Assembly: GCF_001905095.1 (NCBI RefSeq)
Contig: NZ_LWLS01000094.1
Coordinates: 1 to 64,000, forward strand
Length of the DNA stretch: 64,000 nt
DNA from: Micromonospora sp. CB01531
Lineage (GTDB): Bacteria > Actinomycetota > Actinomycetes > Mycobacteriales > Micromonosporaceae
Direction of reading: 5' to 3'
The notes beneath the pieces are model-generated. The model ran no database searches, had not been told where the DNA came from, and was given only the letters and a program-made list of their open reading frames with translations. The translations under genes and the position numbers were made by a program. This document shows positions 8,312 to 16,386 of this stretch, in pieces. The stretch's first letter is position 1. Every line of letters begins with the position of its first letter.

Positions 8312-8689
8312 TCAACCCGCCGCCCAGAGGGCGCCGAGATGCTCCAGCGGGAACGGTGGCTGGGCGAGTGGCCGGACCGCGAGGCGGATGAGGAGCAACT
8401 GGTTGTCATCCGGTTCGATGTGGTCATCGGCGAGCTCGGAGCAGCCGGTGCAGCGGTGGATGAGCGTCCAGTCGCCACCAAGCAGGACCGCGACCGAGAT
8501 CGGTCGCATGCGGGCGCCGCACCTATCGTCGGTCCCGCGCGGTTCGCGCATCGTGGTGTGTCTGCTGGTCAGGCAGTTGGGGCAGTGGTTTCGGATGCGG
8601 CTCGAAGGGGTGTTCGTGGAAACGCTGATCCCGCACCGCATGCAGCTGAAAACGGCAGGGAGCGGGGAGCCGTTCTTATCGGAGGACAA
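8312..8689 (-). CDS. RNHCP domain zinc-finger protein, copy 1
   Basis: This 125-residue paralogue of the next gene has FSCMRC, the RNHCP signature RIRNHCPNCLTSRH, then RCGARMRPISVAV and HRCTGC. The start is the TTG at 8689. AGGAG lies seven bases upstream, and this places about a dozen residues before the first CxxC, as in typical family members; the longer reading to 8836 has no comparable ribosome site. It lies 14 bp upstream of copy 2 in the same direction, a tandem duplication that has since diverged: copy 1 has lost the PGDR segment (it reads EPRGTDDR). Function is unknown. Confidence 0.82.
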   Translation of the reverse strand: MSSDKNGSPLPAVFSCMRCGISVSTNTPSSRIRNHCPNCLTSRHTTMREPRGTDDRCGARMRPISVAVLLGGDWTLIHRCTGCSELADDHIEPDDNQLLLIRLAVRPLAQPPFPLEHLGALWAAG

Positions 8690-9010
8690 GTGGTATCTCC
8701 TGGCGAGAGCTTCCGAACGGGTCAGGAAACGCGCCGAGCGATGATGCTCGGCCTCGCGGGGAGACTCACTGCCGGTGAACGCCGGTAGTGGAGATGGGTC
8801 AGCGGCAGGAGCCTTCGCCGAGGCGACAACATGCACTCGGCGCTGACCAGGGCGTACACCATGCTCCAGCGGGTTGGGCGGTACTTGGGCTCACCACGCG
8901 AACGATGTTCGTGGAGTTGGCGCGAACACGCAATCCATTTGTCGCGTACGCCGGCCGGCCGCACCCGCACCCGCCCCGACCAGCCAGCTCGCAGCCACGA
9001 CGAGATCGGG
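8690..9010. other. Intergenic region upstream of the RNHCP pair
   Basis: This 321-bp stretch lies between the RNHCP pair and the end of the 9011-9439 gene. Open frames crossing it have no start signal or plausible composition. It presumably holds the minus-strand RNHCP promoter, but I could not assign one. No repeats or hairpins stood out. Confidence 0.5.
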
Positions 9011-9439
9011 TCAGCCCTCGGGCCGGTTGAGCAGGGCCACCGCGATGGTGTGCACGGCGTCCAGCCCGGCCGGGTCGGTCAGCGGTGCCCGGCCGCCGGT
9101 CACCGCGTACCACTCGTCGGCGTCCTTGTACTGCACGGACAGGGTGACCTGGCCGCCGGCGAGTTCGGTACGCAGGGTCAGCTCGCCGGTCACCACACCG
9201 ACCTCGTCCGTCATCACCCCGCCCGGGCCGGCCGTGATGTCGGTGATCCGCTGCTGTGGCCCGGCCGGCGCGCCCCCGGTGGGCGCTCCCGAAAGGGCGT
9301 CCGCGGACATGCCCGCCCCGGACACGTCGGCGGGGGCGGGCGGAGTGCCGTCCGCGGACATCCCGGCCGTGGCCGGCCCCGTCGGCGTCCCGCCGGCCGC
9401 CGCGTCCGCGCCGGTGGCGTCCGCCTCACGCTCGCTCAT
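9011..9439 (-). CDS. Hypothetical protein
   Basis: This 142-residue protein is not recognised. The first half is low-complexity (Ala/Gly/Thr/Pro, with MSADG and MSADA repeats). The second half looks folded: RITDITAGPGGVMTDEVGVV, then alternating strands and WYAVTGGRAPLTDPAGLDAV, then a helix to the end. Its ATG overlaps the stop of the HNH lipoprotein gene (ATGA at 9436-9439), so the two are translationally coupled and may act together. There is no signal peptide, so it is likely cytoplasmic, unlike its partner. It could be an immunity- or chaperone-like partner, but nothing in the sequence proves this. Confidence 0.75.
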   Translation of the reverse strand: MSEREADATGADAAAGGTPTGPATAGMSADGTPPAPADVSGAGMSADALSGAPTGGAPAGPQQRITDITAGPGGVMTDEVGVVTGELTLRTELAGGQVTLSVQYKDADEWYAVTGGRAPLTDPAGLDAVHTIAVALLNRPEG

Positions 9440-10080
9440 TTGCAGCCCTCCAACATGTCGGTGAGGGTGGCCTTCTCGGCACTGGTCACCGTCAGCCGCC
9501 AGTAGTGCTTGACCGTCACCCAGTCCGCAGCGTATTGGCACCAGTACGACCGGTTCGCCGGCTTCCATTGGGACGGGTCCTGATCACCCTTTGCCCGGTT
9601 GGAGCGCGCGGAAACCGCCACGAGCTGCGGCCGCGTCAGGTCGTTGGCGAAGTCGCCGCGCTTCGAGTCGTCCCACTCGTCCGCGCCCGAGCGCCAGGCG
9701 TTGGCCAGCGGCACCACGTGGTCGATGTCCACGTCGGCCGGGTCGGTCAGGACCAGTCCGTCGTACCGGCTCTCCCAGTGGCCGCCGACCACGTTGCACC
9801 CGGAGAGCTTGATGCTCGCCCCGTCCCGTTGCAGCACGCTGTCCCGCACGTCGCAGTTCTTGCCGGTGCCCCGCCAATGCGGGAAACGGGTCCGGCTGTA
9901 GCCCTTCATCGAGCCGGCGGCGGCGACGGTCAGCTCGTCGAGCTGCTGGATGGCGTTGCCGGCGCCGCTCGGCGCCGCGTCCGGCTCGTCGACGACCGGC
10001 ACGCAACCGGCCGAGACGAGGGCGAGCGCCGCGGCGAGCGCGGCCGCCAACCCGGTACGGACCAATGCTCTCCTACGCAC
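9436..10080 (-). CDS. HNH endonuclease family lipoprotein (DUF1524/GmrSD-like)
   Basis: This 214-residue protein starts at the GTG at 10080, which has GGAGAGG upstream; longer readings run into the divergent MFS promoter. It has a signal peptide with lipobox VSAGC (Cys26). The nuclease core is DIDHVVPLANAWRSGADEW, followed by FANDLTRPQLVAVSARSNRAKGD and a Trp/Cys-rich end (SYWCQYAADWVTVKHYW). This is the HNH-like fold of secreted actinobacterial nucleases in which DxDH(V/I)VPL supplies the catalytic His and metal ligands. It may degrade extracellular DNA or act on competitors. It is divergent from the MFS exporter and coupled to the hypothetical downstream. Confidence 0.88.
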   Translation of the reverse strand: MRRRALVRTGLAAALAAALALVSAGCVPVVDEPDAAPSGAGNAIQQLDELTVAAAGSMKGYSRTRFPHWRGTGKNCDVRDSVLQRDGASIKLSGCNVVGGHWESRYDGLVLTDPADVDIDHVVPLANAWRSGADEWDDSKRGDFANDLTRPQLVAVSARSNRAKGDQDPSQWKPANRSYWCQYAADWVTVKHYWRLTVTSAEKATLTDMLEGCK

Positions 10081-10189
10081 AGACGACACCTCTCCAGCTT
10101 GCGGGCTCCCGGCGAGTCCGCACAGTACCCCGGCCCCGGTTTCTGTGATTCGTGGCGTCGCGTGGGGGTGCCGGGCAGAGTGGATACCC

Positions 10190-11671
10190 ATGACGGCACC
10201 TGCTCCCGCGCTCCGGACCAGCAACGCCGCCGGGCGGGGCACCCTGTTCGCCACGATCCTGGCCTCCGGCATGGTCTTTCTGGACAGCACGGTGGTCAAT
10301 GTGGCGCTGCCCCACCTCGGCTCCGCGCTGCACGCGACCGTCGCCGATCTGCAGTGGACCGTCAACGGCTATCTGCTGATGCTGGCCTCGTTCGTCCTGC
10401 TCGGCGGTGCGCTCGGCGATCGGTTCGGCCGCCGGCGGCTGTTCCTGCTCGGGGTGGCGTGGTTCGCCGCGGCCTCCGTGCTCTGCGGCCTGGCCCAGGG
10501 GACTGGCTGGCTGATCGTGGCCCGGGTCCTCCAGGGCGCGGGCGGGGCGCTGCTGACCCCGGGCTCGCTCTCCGTGCTCCAGGCCAGCTTCCACGCGGAC
10601 GATCGGGGCCGGGCGATCGGCATCTGGTCCGGGCTCTCCGGGGTCTCCACCACGCTCGGCCCGCTGCTCGGCGGCTGGCTGATCGATGCGCTCTCCTGGC
10701 GGTGGATCTTCTTCATCAACCTGCCGCTGGCGGTCGGTGTCGTGCTCGCCGCGCTGCGCTGGGTGCCGGAGAGCCGGGACGAGACCGCCTCGCGTACCGG
10801 CGGCGGGCGGCGGTTCGACATGACCGGCGCGTTGCTCGGCGCGCTCGCCCTGGGCGGGGTCACGTACGCCCTGATCGATGCCCCGGCGCGCGGCGCCGGC
10901 TCGCCGGCGGTGGTCGCGGCGGCGCTGGTCGGGGTGGTCGCGGCGGTGCTCTTTGTGCTGGTCGAACGACGGCGCGGGGACAGTGCGATGCTCCCCACCG
11001 GCCTCTTCTCCAGCCGGCTCTTCTCGGTGCTGAACGTCTTCACCGTGGTGGTCTACGCGGCTCTCGGCGGTTTCACGTTCTTCCTCGCCGTGTATCTGCA
11101 AAACGTCGTCGGGTGGTCGGCGCTGCTCACCGGCCTGGCCACCGTGCCGATGACGCTGCTGCTGCTGGTGGGCTCGCCCCGGGCCGGCGCGCTCTCCGCC
11201 CGGATCGGTCCCCGGCTGCCGCTCACCGTCGGCCCGTTGGTGGCGGCGGTCGGCCTGCTGCTGTTGCGCCGGGTCGGCCCGGGCGCGTCGTACTGGACCG
11301 ATGTGCTGCCCGGGGTCGGCCTGTTCGGGGCGGGGCTGACCCTGGTGGTGGCCCCGCTCACCGCCTCGGTGCTGGCCTCGGTGGCCGACCGGTTCGCCGG
11401 GGTGGCGAGCGGGCTCAGCAACGCCGCCTCCCGGGCGGGAAACCTGCTGGCGGTGGCCGCACTGCCCCTGTTGGTCGGACTCTCGGGCACCGGCTACGAG
11501 CAGAAGGCGGCGCTGACCGGGGCCTTCCGGGCGGCGATGTTCTGGTGTGCCGGCCTGCTGGTGGTCGGCGCCGCGATGGCCGGGATGCTGATCCACCGGC
11601 CGCCCAGGAAGGCGCCCGGCGGCCAGCCGTGCCCGTCGCTGCCCGCTTCCACCCCGCCCGACAAGCGGTAA
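10190..11671 (+). CDS. MFS drug exporter, DHA2 (EmrB/QacA, 14-TM) family
   Basis: This 493-residue integral membrane protein has the family's motif D1 region (FLDSTVVNVALPHLG) in TM1 and WTVNGYLLMLASFVLLGGALGDRFGRRR spanning TM2 and motif A. Motif C-like GPLLGGWLIDALSWRWIFFINLP is in TM5-6. Fourteen hydrophobic helices can be counted, the number expected for DHA2 proton-driven exporters. ATG 10190 is chosen because GGATACCC/GGCAGAG lies before it and upstream codons are not MFS-like. Transported compound is unknown. It is divergent from the HNH lipoprotein and ends at the terminator shared with leuA. Confidence 0.92.
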   Translation: MTAPAPALRTSNAAGRGTLFATILASGMVFLDSTVVNVALPHLGSALHATVADLQWTVNGYLLMLASFVLLGGALGDRFGRRRLFLLGVAWFAAASVLCGLAQGTGWLIVARVLQGAGGALLTPGSLSVLQASFHADDRGRAIGIWSGLSGVSTTLGPLLGGWLIDALSWRWIFFINLPLAVGVVLAALRWVPESRDETASRTGGGRRFDMTGALLGALALGGVTYALIDAPARGAGSPAVVAAALVGVVAAVLFVLVERRRGDSAMLPTGLFSSRLFSVLNVFTVVVYAALGGFTFFLAVYLQNVVGWSALLTGLATVPMTLLLLVGSPRAGALSARIGPRLPLTVGPLVAAVGLLLLRRVGPGASYWTDVLPGVGLFGAGLTLVVAPLTASVLASVADRFAGVASGLSNAASRAGNLLAVAALPLLVGLSGTGYEQKAALTGAFRAAMFWCAGLLVVGAAMAGMLIHRPPRKAPGGQPCPSLPASTPPDKR

Positions 11672-11740
11672 GGACGGACCGTTTCTCGACGTCTTCAGTG
11701 GCGGAAGGGGCTGTCAACGGCCGGTCGGGCCGGCGTGCGG

Positions 11741-11784
11741 GAAGGGTCCCCGCTGGTGCCCGAGGCACCAACCGGGGACCCTTC
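11741..11784. terminator. Bidirectional terminator hairpin
   Basis: GAAGGGTCCCC (11741-11751) pairs with GGGGACCCTTC (11774-11784). An inner TGGTGCC/GGCACCA stem closes on CGA. It separates the converging MFS gene and leuA, ending 7 bp from the leuA stop. Confidence 0.9.
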
Positions 11785-11791
11785 GCGCCAC

Positions 11792-13543
11792 TCAGTTGCG
11801 GGCGCGGTTGACCGCGCTGGTGACCGCCTTCACCGAGGCGGTCACGATGTTCGGGTCCACCCCGACGCCCCAGACCGTGCGCCCGTCCACCTCGCACTCC
11901 ACGTACGCGGCGGCCTGCGCGTCCCCACCCGAGGAGAGGGCGTGCTCGTGGTAGTCGAGCACGCGCACCGCCACGCCCAGGGACTGCAGCGCGTTGACGT
12001 ACGCGTCGATCGGGCCATTGCCGACCGCGGTGAGCGGGCGGACCTCGCCGCCGAAGCCGACCTGGGCCTCGATCTCGACCTTGCCGTCGGCGGTGCCGAT
12101 GGCGTAGCTGGTCAGGGTGACCGCCGGGTCGACCTGGTGGTCGACCAGGTAGTTACGGGCGAAGATCTCCCACATGGTGGCCGGCTCGACCTCACCGCCG
12201 TCGTGGTCGGTGACCTGCTGGACCACGCCGGAGAACTCGATCTGGAGGCGGCGCGGCAGGTCCAGCTGGTGCTCGCTCTTCATGATGTACGCGACGCCGC
12301 CCTTGCCGGACTGCGAGTTGACCCGGATCACCGCCTCGTAGGTGCGGCCCAGGTCCTTCGGGTCGATCGGCAGGTAGGGCACGGCCCAGGTGAACCCGTC
12401 GACGGGCACGCCGGCCGCGGCGGCGTCGGCGTGCAGCGCGTCGAAGCCCTTCTTAATCGCGTCCTGGTGCGAACCGGAGAAGGCGGTGTAGACCAGGTCG
12501 CCGGCGTACGGGTGCCGCTCGTGCACGGGCAGCTGGTTGCAGTATTCAACCGCCCGCTTGACCTCGTCGATGTTCGAGAAGTCGATCATCGGGTCGATGC
12601 CCTGCGAGAACAGGTTCAACCCGAGCGTCACCAGGTCGACGTTGCCGGTGCGCTCGCCGTTGCCGAACAGGCAGCCCTCGATCCGGTCCGCGCCGGCCAG
12701 CAGGCCCAGCTCCGCGGCGGCCACGCCGGTGCCCCGGTCGTTGTGCGGGTGCAGGCTCAGCACCAGGCTGTCCCGCCGGGGCAGATGCCGGTGCATCCAC
12801 TCGATCGAGTCGGCGTACACGTTCGGCATGGCCATCTCGACGGTGGCCGGCAGGTTGACGATCAGCTTCCGGTCCGGGGTCGGGTCGACCACCTCGATGA
12901 CCTTGGCGCAGACCTCCAGCGCGTACTCCAGCTCGGTGCCGGTGTACGACTCCGGCGAGTACTCGTAGTGGATATCGGTGTCCGGGGTGTGGATCTCCGC
13001 GTACTTCTGGCAGAGCCGGGCGCCGGTGGTGGCGATGTCGGTGATGCCGTCCCGGTCCAGGCCGAAGACCACCCGCCGCTGCAGCGTCGAGGTGGAGTTG
13101 TAGAAGTGCACGATGGCCCGGCGGGCGCCGCGCAGCGACTCGAAGGTCCGGTCGATCAGGTGCTCCCGGCACTGGGTGAGCACCTGGATGGTGACGTCCT
13201 CCGGGATCAGGTCCTGCTCGATCAGCTGCCGGACGAAGTCGTAGTCGGTCTGGCTGGCCGAGGGGAAGCCGACCTCGATCTCCTTGTAACCCATCTGCAC
13301 GAGCAGCTGGAACATCCGGCGCTTGCGCTCCGGCGACATCGGGTCGATCAGCGCCTGGTTGCCGTCGCGGAGGTCCACCGCGCACCAGCGCGGCGCGGCC
13401 TCGACCCGGCGGGTCGGCCAGGTGCGGTCCGGCAGGTCGAGGCGGAACTGCTGGTGGTACGGCAGGTAACGGTGGAACGGCATCCGGCTGGGGCGCTGCC
13501 GGGCGATCGGGTCGGTCTCAGCTTCGGTGGCGGTTTCAGCCAT
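11792..13543 (-). CDS. leuA: 2-isopropylmalate synthase
   Basis: This 583-residue enzyme catalyses the first committed step of leucine synthesis, condensing acetyl-CoA with 2-oxoisovalerate. It is the long actinobacterial type. The catalytic DRE-TIM barrel carries CAVDLRDGNQALIDPM and the metal ligands HPHNDRGTG. A linker follows, then the C-terminal LeuA allosteric domain (SYAIGTADGKVEIEAQVG) that binds leucine. The ATG at 13543 follows CCAGGGAGC and matches the family start (MAETATEAE...FHRYLPY). The frame remains open upstream but runs through the leader, so a longer protein is not supported. Expression is likely attenuated by the leucine-rich leader peptide at 13686-13730. Confidence 0.97.
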   Translation of the reverse strand: MAETATEAETDPIARQRPSRMPFHRYLPYHQQFRLDLPDRTWPTRRVEAAPRWCAVDLRDGNQALIDPMSPERKRRMFQLLVQMGYKEIEVGFPSASQTDYDFVRQLIEQDLIPEDVTIQVLTQCREHLIDRTFESLRGARRAIVHFYNSTSTLQRRVVFGLDRDGITDIATTGARLCQKYAEIHTPDTDIHYEYSPESYTGTELEYALEVCAKVIEVVDPTPDRKLIVNLPATVEMAMPNVYADSIEWMHRHLPRRDSLVLSLHPHNDRGTGVAAAELGLLAGADRIEGCLFGNGERTGNVDLVTLGLNLFSQGIDPMIDFSNIDEVKRAVEYCNQLPVHERHPYAGDLVYTAFSGSHQDAIKKGFDALHADAAAAGVPVDGFTWAVPYLPIDPKDLGRTYEAVIRVNSQSGKGGVAYIMKSEHQLDLPRRLQIEFSGVVQQVTDHDGGEVEPATMWEIFARNYLVDHQVDPAVTLTSYAIGTADGKVEIEAQVGFGGEVRPLTAVGNGPIDAYVNALQSLGVAVRVLDYHEHALSSGGDAQAAAYVECEVDGRTVWGVGVDPNIVTASVKAVTSAVNRARN

Positions 13544-13664
13544 CTCAGAGTGCTCCCTGGGGCATGTGGCGTCAGCAGATCGGAAGGTGTCGGCGAGATG
13601 CCGGGCGACGTTGCCGGGCGGTGCCGAGAGAAAGTTCGGATGTGCTGGACGGCGCGGTTCAACT

Positions 13665-13701
13665 CCGCGACGAGGTGCCGGCCGGTCAGGCCTCGTCGCG
13701 G
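13665..13701 (-). promoter_or_regulatory. Stem-loop overlapping the leuA leader ORF
   Basis: CCGCGACGAGG and CCTCGTCGCGG are 11-bp perfect arms with a 15-nt loop. The arm transcribed first lies inside the leader ORF, just past the Leu codons, and the loop includes the leader stop. A ribosome stalled at the Leu codons would occlude or free this stem, as in classical attenuation. No T-run follows. Confidence 0.7.
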
Positions 13702-13730
13702 CAGCCAAGGAGAAGGTGCGCCTGCCACAT
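13686..13730 (-). CDS. Leucine-rich leader peptide of leuA
   Basis: The 14-residue reading is MWQAHLLLGCRDEA then TGA. It has three consecutive leucines (CTT CTC CTT) at positions 6-8. CTT is rare in this high-GC genome, which would heighten sensitivity to charged tRNA-Leu. AGGG lies ten bases before the ATG. The ORF is in the same orientation as leuA, ends 142 bp before it and overlaps the 11-bp stem-loop. Position, size, Leu run and hairpin together fit a transcription or translation attenuator. This is inferred from sequence, not a described element here. Confidence 0.7.
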   Translation of the reverse strand: MWQAHLLLGCRDEA

Positions 13731-13892
13731 GACAAGGTGACCCTACGTGATCACAAGGCCCGGTGGTAGGTGGGTCCGTCATGTGAGACGTGGATCCCAG
13801 CCACCGCCGTGCCACGGGACAGCGTCCGCGCCCGGGCTCGGGGACGGATCCAGGATCGCTCGACGACCCCAGGCGCGCTGCCCGGCCCCTGA

Positions 13893-15203
13893 TCAACCCG
13901 GTACCTGGGTGGGCGTGTCGGCCTCTGGTCCACTCACCGCCCGGGCGCCCGGCCCGACCGGCGCGGTCTCGCCGAGACGGGGGCGGCGGGCCGCCCAGCC
14001 GACCAGTGGCACCGCCGCGACCGCGGCGCCGGCGAAGAGCGCGGCCATCGGGAACCAGCCCCAGCCGCCGGTGGTGACCCCGAGCGCGGTCAGCCCGGCC
14101 GGGCCGGCCAGGTACTGGAGCTGCCCGCCGAGCCGGAACGCGCCGACGTAGGCGCCCCGGTGCGCGGCCGGCGGAAGGGTGCTGGTGATCCCCCAGGCAC
14201 CCGCCGACTGGACCAGCTCGGCGAGGGTGAGCACCACCGCCGCCACCACCAGCACCACGATCGTCAGCACCCCACCGGTCACCGCCGAGATCGGCAGGAC
14301 CAGGCAGAACAGGGCGATCAACAGGCCGCCGACGCGCAGCGCCCGGCCGGCGCCGGCCACCGTGTCGGCGCCCCGGCTGGCGCGTACCTGGAGCAGCACC
14401 GCGAGGATCGTGTTGAGCAGCACCAGCGCCGCGATCAGGACGCGCGGTGCGTCGGTGTGGCTGAGCACCCAGAGCGGCAGCACCACCAGGTAGAGCGTTC
14501 CGTGCGCGCCGAGCAGCCCGGCCAGCAGGGACACCGCCATGAACGGCCGGTCGCGCAGCACGGCGAAGCGACTGGGCCCGTCAGCCGGTGCGGCTGCGAC
14601 CGGCACCCGCGGCAGCCGGTGCACGAAGATCGCGGTGACCAGCAGCATCGCCCCGTTGAACCAGACCATCCCCCGGTACGCGGCCAGCGTGTCCACGGCC
14701 AGCACCACGCCGCTGATCACCGCGCCCAGCCCGAAGCCGACATTGAGCGCCGAGCGCTGGTAGGCCAGCGCGGTCACCCGGTCCTCCGGGGGGAGCACGT
14801 TGATCGAGTAGACCTGCCGGGCCACCCCCGTGGTCGCGTCCACCACGGCCAGCGCGACCACCACGGCCAGGAACCCGGCGAAGCCGCCCACGAACGGGTA
14901 CGCCCCGAAGAGCGCCGCCTCCGCCAGCATGCCGACCAGCCACACCCGCTGCGCGCCGTACCGGTCGGTGACCGCGCCGAGCGGGACCGTGCCGAGCAGC
15001 GATACCCCGGCGGCCAGCGAGAGGCCGAGTCCGACCTGGGTCGGGCTGAGCCCGAGCGCCCGGGTGAAGAAGACCGCGCTGCCGGCCTGGAAGAGGCCGT
15101 GGCCGACGGCGTACACCATGGCCTGCACGGCCAGGGCGCGGGTCAGGCCGGCGGGCGGTACGACGTGCCGGACGGCGATGCGGATGGTGTCCCTGGCCCC
15201 CAT
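13893..15203 (-). CDS. MFS transporter (12-TM)
   Basis: This 436-residue major facilitator has motif A-like GAVTDRYGAQRVWL between TM2 and TM3 and twelve hydrophobic segments. Its N-half shows SAVFFTRALGLSPTQVGLGLSLAAGVSLLG, resembling drug/multidrug exporters of the MdtH/YfcJ type in actinobacteria. The ATG at 15203 is preferred because the open frame beyond it runs antisense through the regulator. It diverges from the ArsR-type gene with 76 bp between starts. That arrangement suggests the regulator controls the exporter. Substrate is unknown. Confidence 0.88.
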   Translation of the reverse strand: MGARDTIRIAVRHVVPPAGLTRALAVQAMVYAVGHGLFQAGSAVFFTRALGLSPTQVGLGLSLAAGVSLLGTVPLGAVTDRYGAQRVWLVGMLAEAALFGAYPFVGGFAGFLAVVVALAVVDATTGVARQVYSINVLPPEDRVTALAYQRSALNVGFGLGAVISGVVLAVDTLAAYRGMVWFNGAMLLVTAIFVHRLPRVPVAAAPADGPSRFAVLRDRPFMAVSLLAGLLGAHGTLYLVVLPLWVLSHTDAPRVLIAALVLLNTILAVLLQVRASRGADTVAGAGRALRVGGLLIALFCLVLPISAVTGGVLTIVVLVVAAVVLTLAELVQSAGAWGITSTLPPAAHRGAYVGAFRLGGQLQYLAGPAGLTALGVTTGGWGWFPMAALFAGAAVAAVPLVGWAARRPRLGETAPVGPGARAVSGPEADTPTQVPG

Positions 15204-15279
15204 GAGCGTCGAGCAAACCGTGCCCCCCGCGGCCCGGTCGAGCCTTTTAGGCTGAGCCGAATCCTCGACGGGGGTGGTG

Positions 15280-16269
15280 ATGTCACAGCTGCGGTTCGGT
15301 GCGGCCGACGTAGCGGGGGTACGCCTCGCCATCTCCCCGGTCGGGGAGACCGTCTCCAGCATGTGGGCGCTGGACGACCCGGTCCGGCACGCGGTGCACC
15401 TGCCCTGGATCGACCCGGCCCGGGCGACGCTGCGCCGCCCGGACATCGCGGTCCGGGTCCGGCCACTGGTCGAGCTGACCCGGCCGCGCCGCTGGCTGCC
15501 CGACTTCCTCACCCCACCGGCGGCCCGCCCCGACGTCGAGCTGGCGGAGCAACTCGAACAGATCGCCGCCACCCCGCCGGATGTGGTGGTCCGGGACCTG
15601 CTGGCCACCGCGCCGAGGCGCCCGCTGAGTCCGTTCGGGTGGGCTCTGCTCAACGACCCCCGTGGCCTGCTGCCGCAGCTCGTCACCGCCCTGCGGGTCT
15701 GGTACGACGAGGCGATCGCCCCGGACTGGCCGCGGATCCGCGCGCTGCTGGAGGCGGACATAGCCCACCGGGCCGCCCTGCTCGCCGACGCCGGCGCGGG
15801 CCAGTTCTTCGGCCAGCTCCACCCGACTCTGCGCTGGCTCGGCGACTGCGTAATCAGCGATGATCCGTGGCGGCTCGACTTCGACCTGGGCGGGCGAGGG
15901 CTGGTGCTCAACCCGGGGATCTTCACCGACCGCCGGGTGCTATGGAACCTGTTGGAGGACTCGCCGCCCGCCGGGACGTACCCGGTCCGGGCGGTGGGGA
16001 CGCTCTGGGAGGTGTCCCCCGTGCCACCCGGCGACCCGCTGGCCCGGGTGGTCGGGGCGGGCCGGGCCGCGCTGCTCAGCCTCCTCGACACCGCGGCCAC
16101 CACCACCGACCTGGCCCGCCGGGTGGGGATGTCCTGCGGCAATGTCTCCCAGCACCTCTCCGCGCTGCTCGCCGCCGGGCTGATCACCCGGACCCGGCAG
16201 GGCCGGCACGTCCTCTACCGGAACACCGAGGCCGGCATGGCCCTGCTCCGCGCCAGCCGCGGTGGCTGA
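15280..16269 (+). CDS. ArsR-type winged-helix regulator with DUF5937-like N-domain
   Basis: This 329-residue protein has a helix-turn-helix at its C-terminus (LLDTAATTTDLARRVGMSCGNVSQHLSALLAAGLITRTRQGRHVLY, about residues 270-316), typical of ArsR winged helices. The large N-terminal region (VWYDEAIAPDWPRIRALLEADIAHR) matches the layout of DUF5937-ArsR proteins common in Micromonospora and Streptomyces. The ATG at 15280 follows GGGGGTGG; GTGs at 15274 and 15277 are alternatives. No metal-binding cysteine pair is seen, so metal sensing is unlikely. It is divergent from the MFS gene, a probable target. Confidence 0.85.
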   Translation: MSQLRFGAADVAGVRLAISPVGETVSSMWALDDPVRHAVHLPWIDPARATLRRPDIAVRVRPLVELTRPRRWLPDFLTPPAARPDVELAEQLEQIAATPPDVVVRDLLATAPRRPLSPFGWALLNDPRGLLPQLVTALRVWYDEAIAPDWPRIRALLEADIAHRAALLADAGAGQFFGQLHPTLRWLGDCVISDDPWRLDFDLGGRGLVLNPGIFTDRRVLWNLLEDSPPAGTYPVRAVGTLWEVSPVPPGDPLARVVGAGRAALLSLLDTAATTTDLARRVGMSCGNVSQHLSALLAAGLITRTRQGRHVLYRNTEAGMALLRASRGG

Positions 16270-16298
16270 CCCGCCCCCCGCCCGGCCCGGTTTTGCAA

Positions 16299-16371
16299 GA
16301 TCGTGCTCGATCCTGGATCGAGTGGCATCCCGGTCACTCCGAGGGCACTACTTCCTGGTTCGAGCACGATC
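16299..16371. repeat. Inverted repeat with 12-bp arms between convergent genes
   Basis: GATCGTGCTCGA (16299-16310) and TCGAGCACGATC (16360-16371) flank a 49-bp spacer. The left arm is preceded by GCAA, so it reads GCAAGATCG, the same core found at one end of the 38155-38234 repeat. It sits between the regulator (+) and the nitroreductase (-). It may serve as a terminator or be a small intergenic repeat element. Confidence 0.6.
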
Positions 16372-16386
16372 GCGGCGCGGCGCGGC

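Larger units (their letters stand above)
13544..13892 (-). promoter_or_regulatory. leuA 5' leader region (attenuator)
   Basis: This 349-bp stretch holds, on the minus strand, a short leader ORF with three consecutive Leu codons (13686-13730). It overlaps a perfect 11-bp stem-loop (13665-13701), with about 120 nt of leader before leuA. The leuA promoter must lie upstream of about 13735. Attenuation of leuA by leucine-rich leader peptides has been proposed for actinobacteria from comparative genomics. Confidence 0.65.

Noticed and set aside
11792..13735. N-terminally extended LeuA from 13735
   Set aside because: The extra residues have no family match and run through the attenuator stem and the leader ORF.
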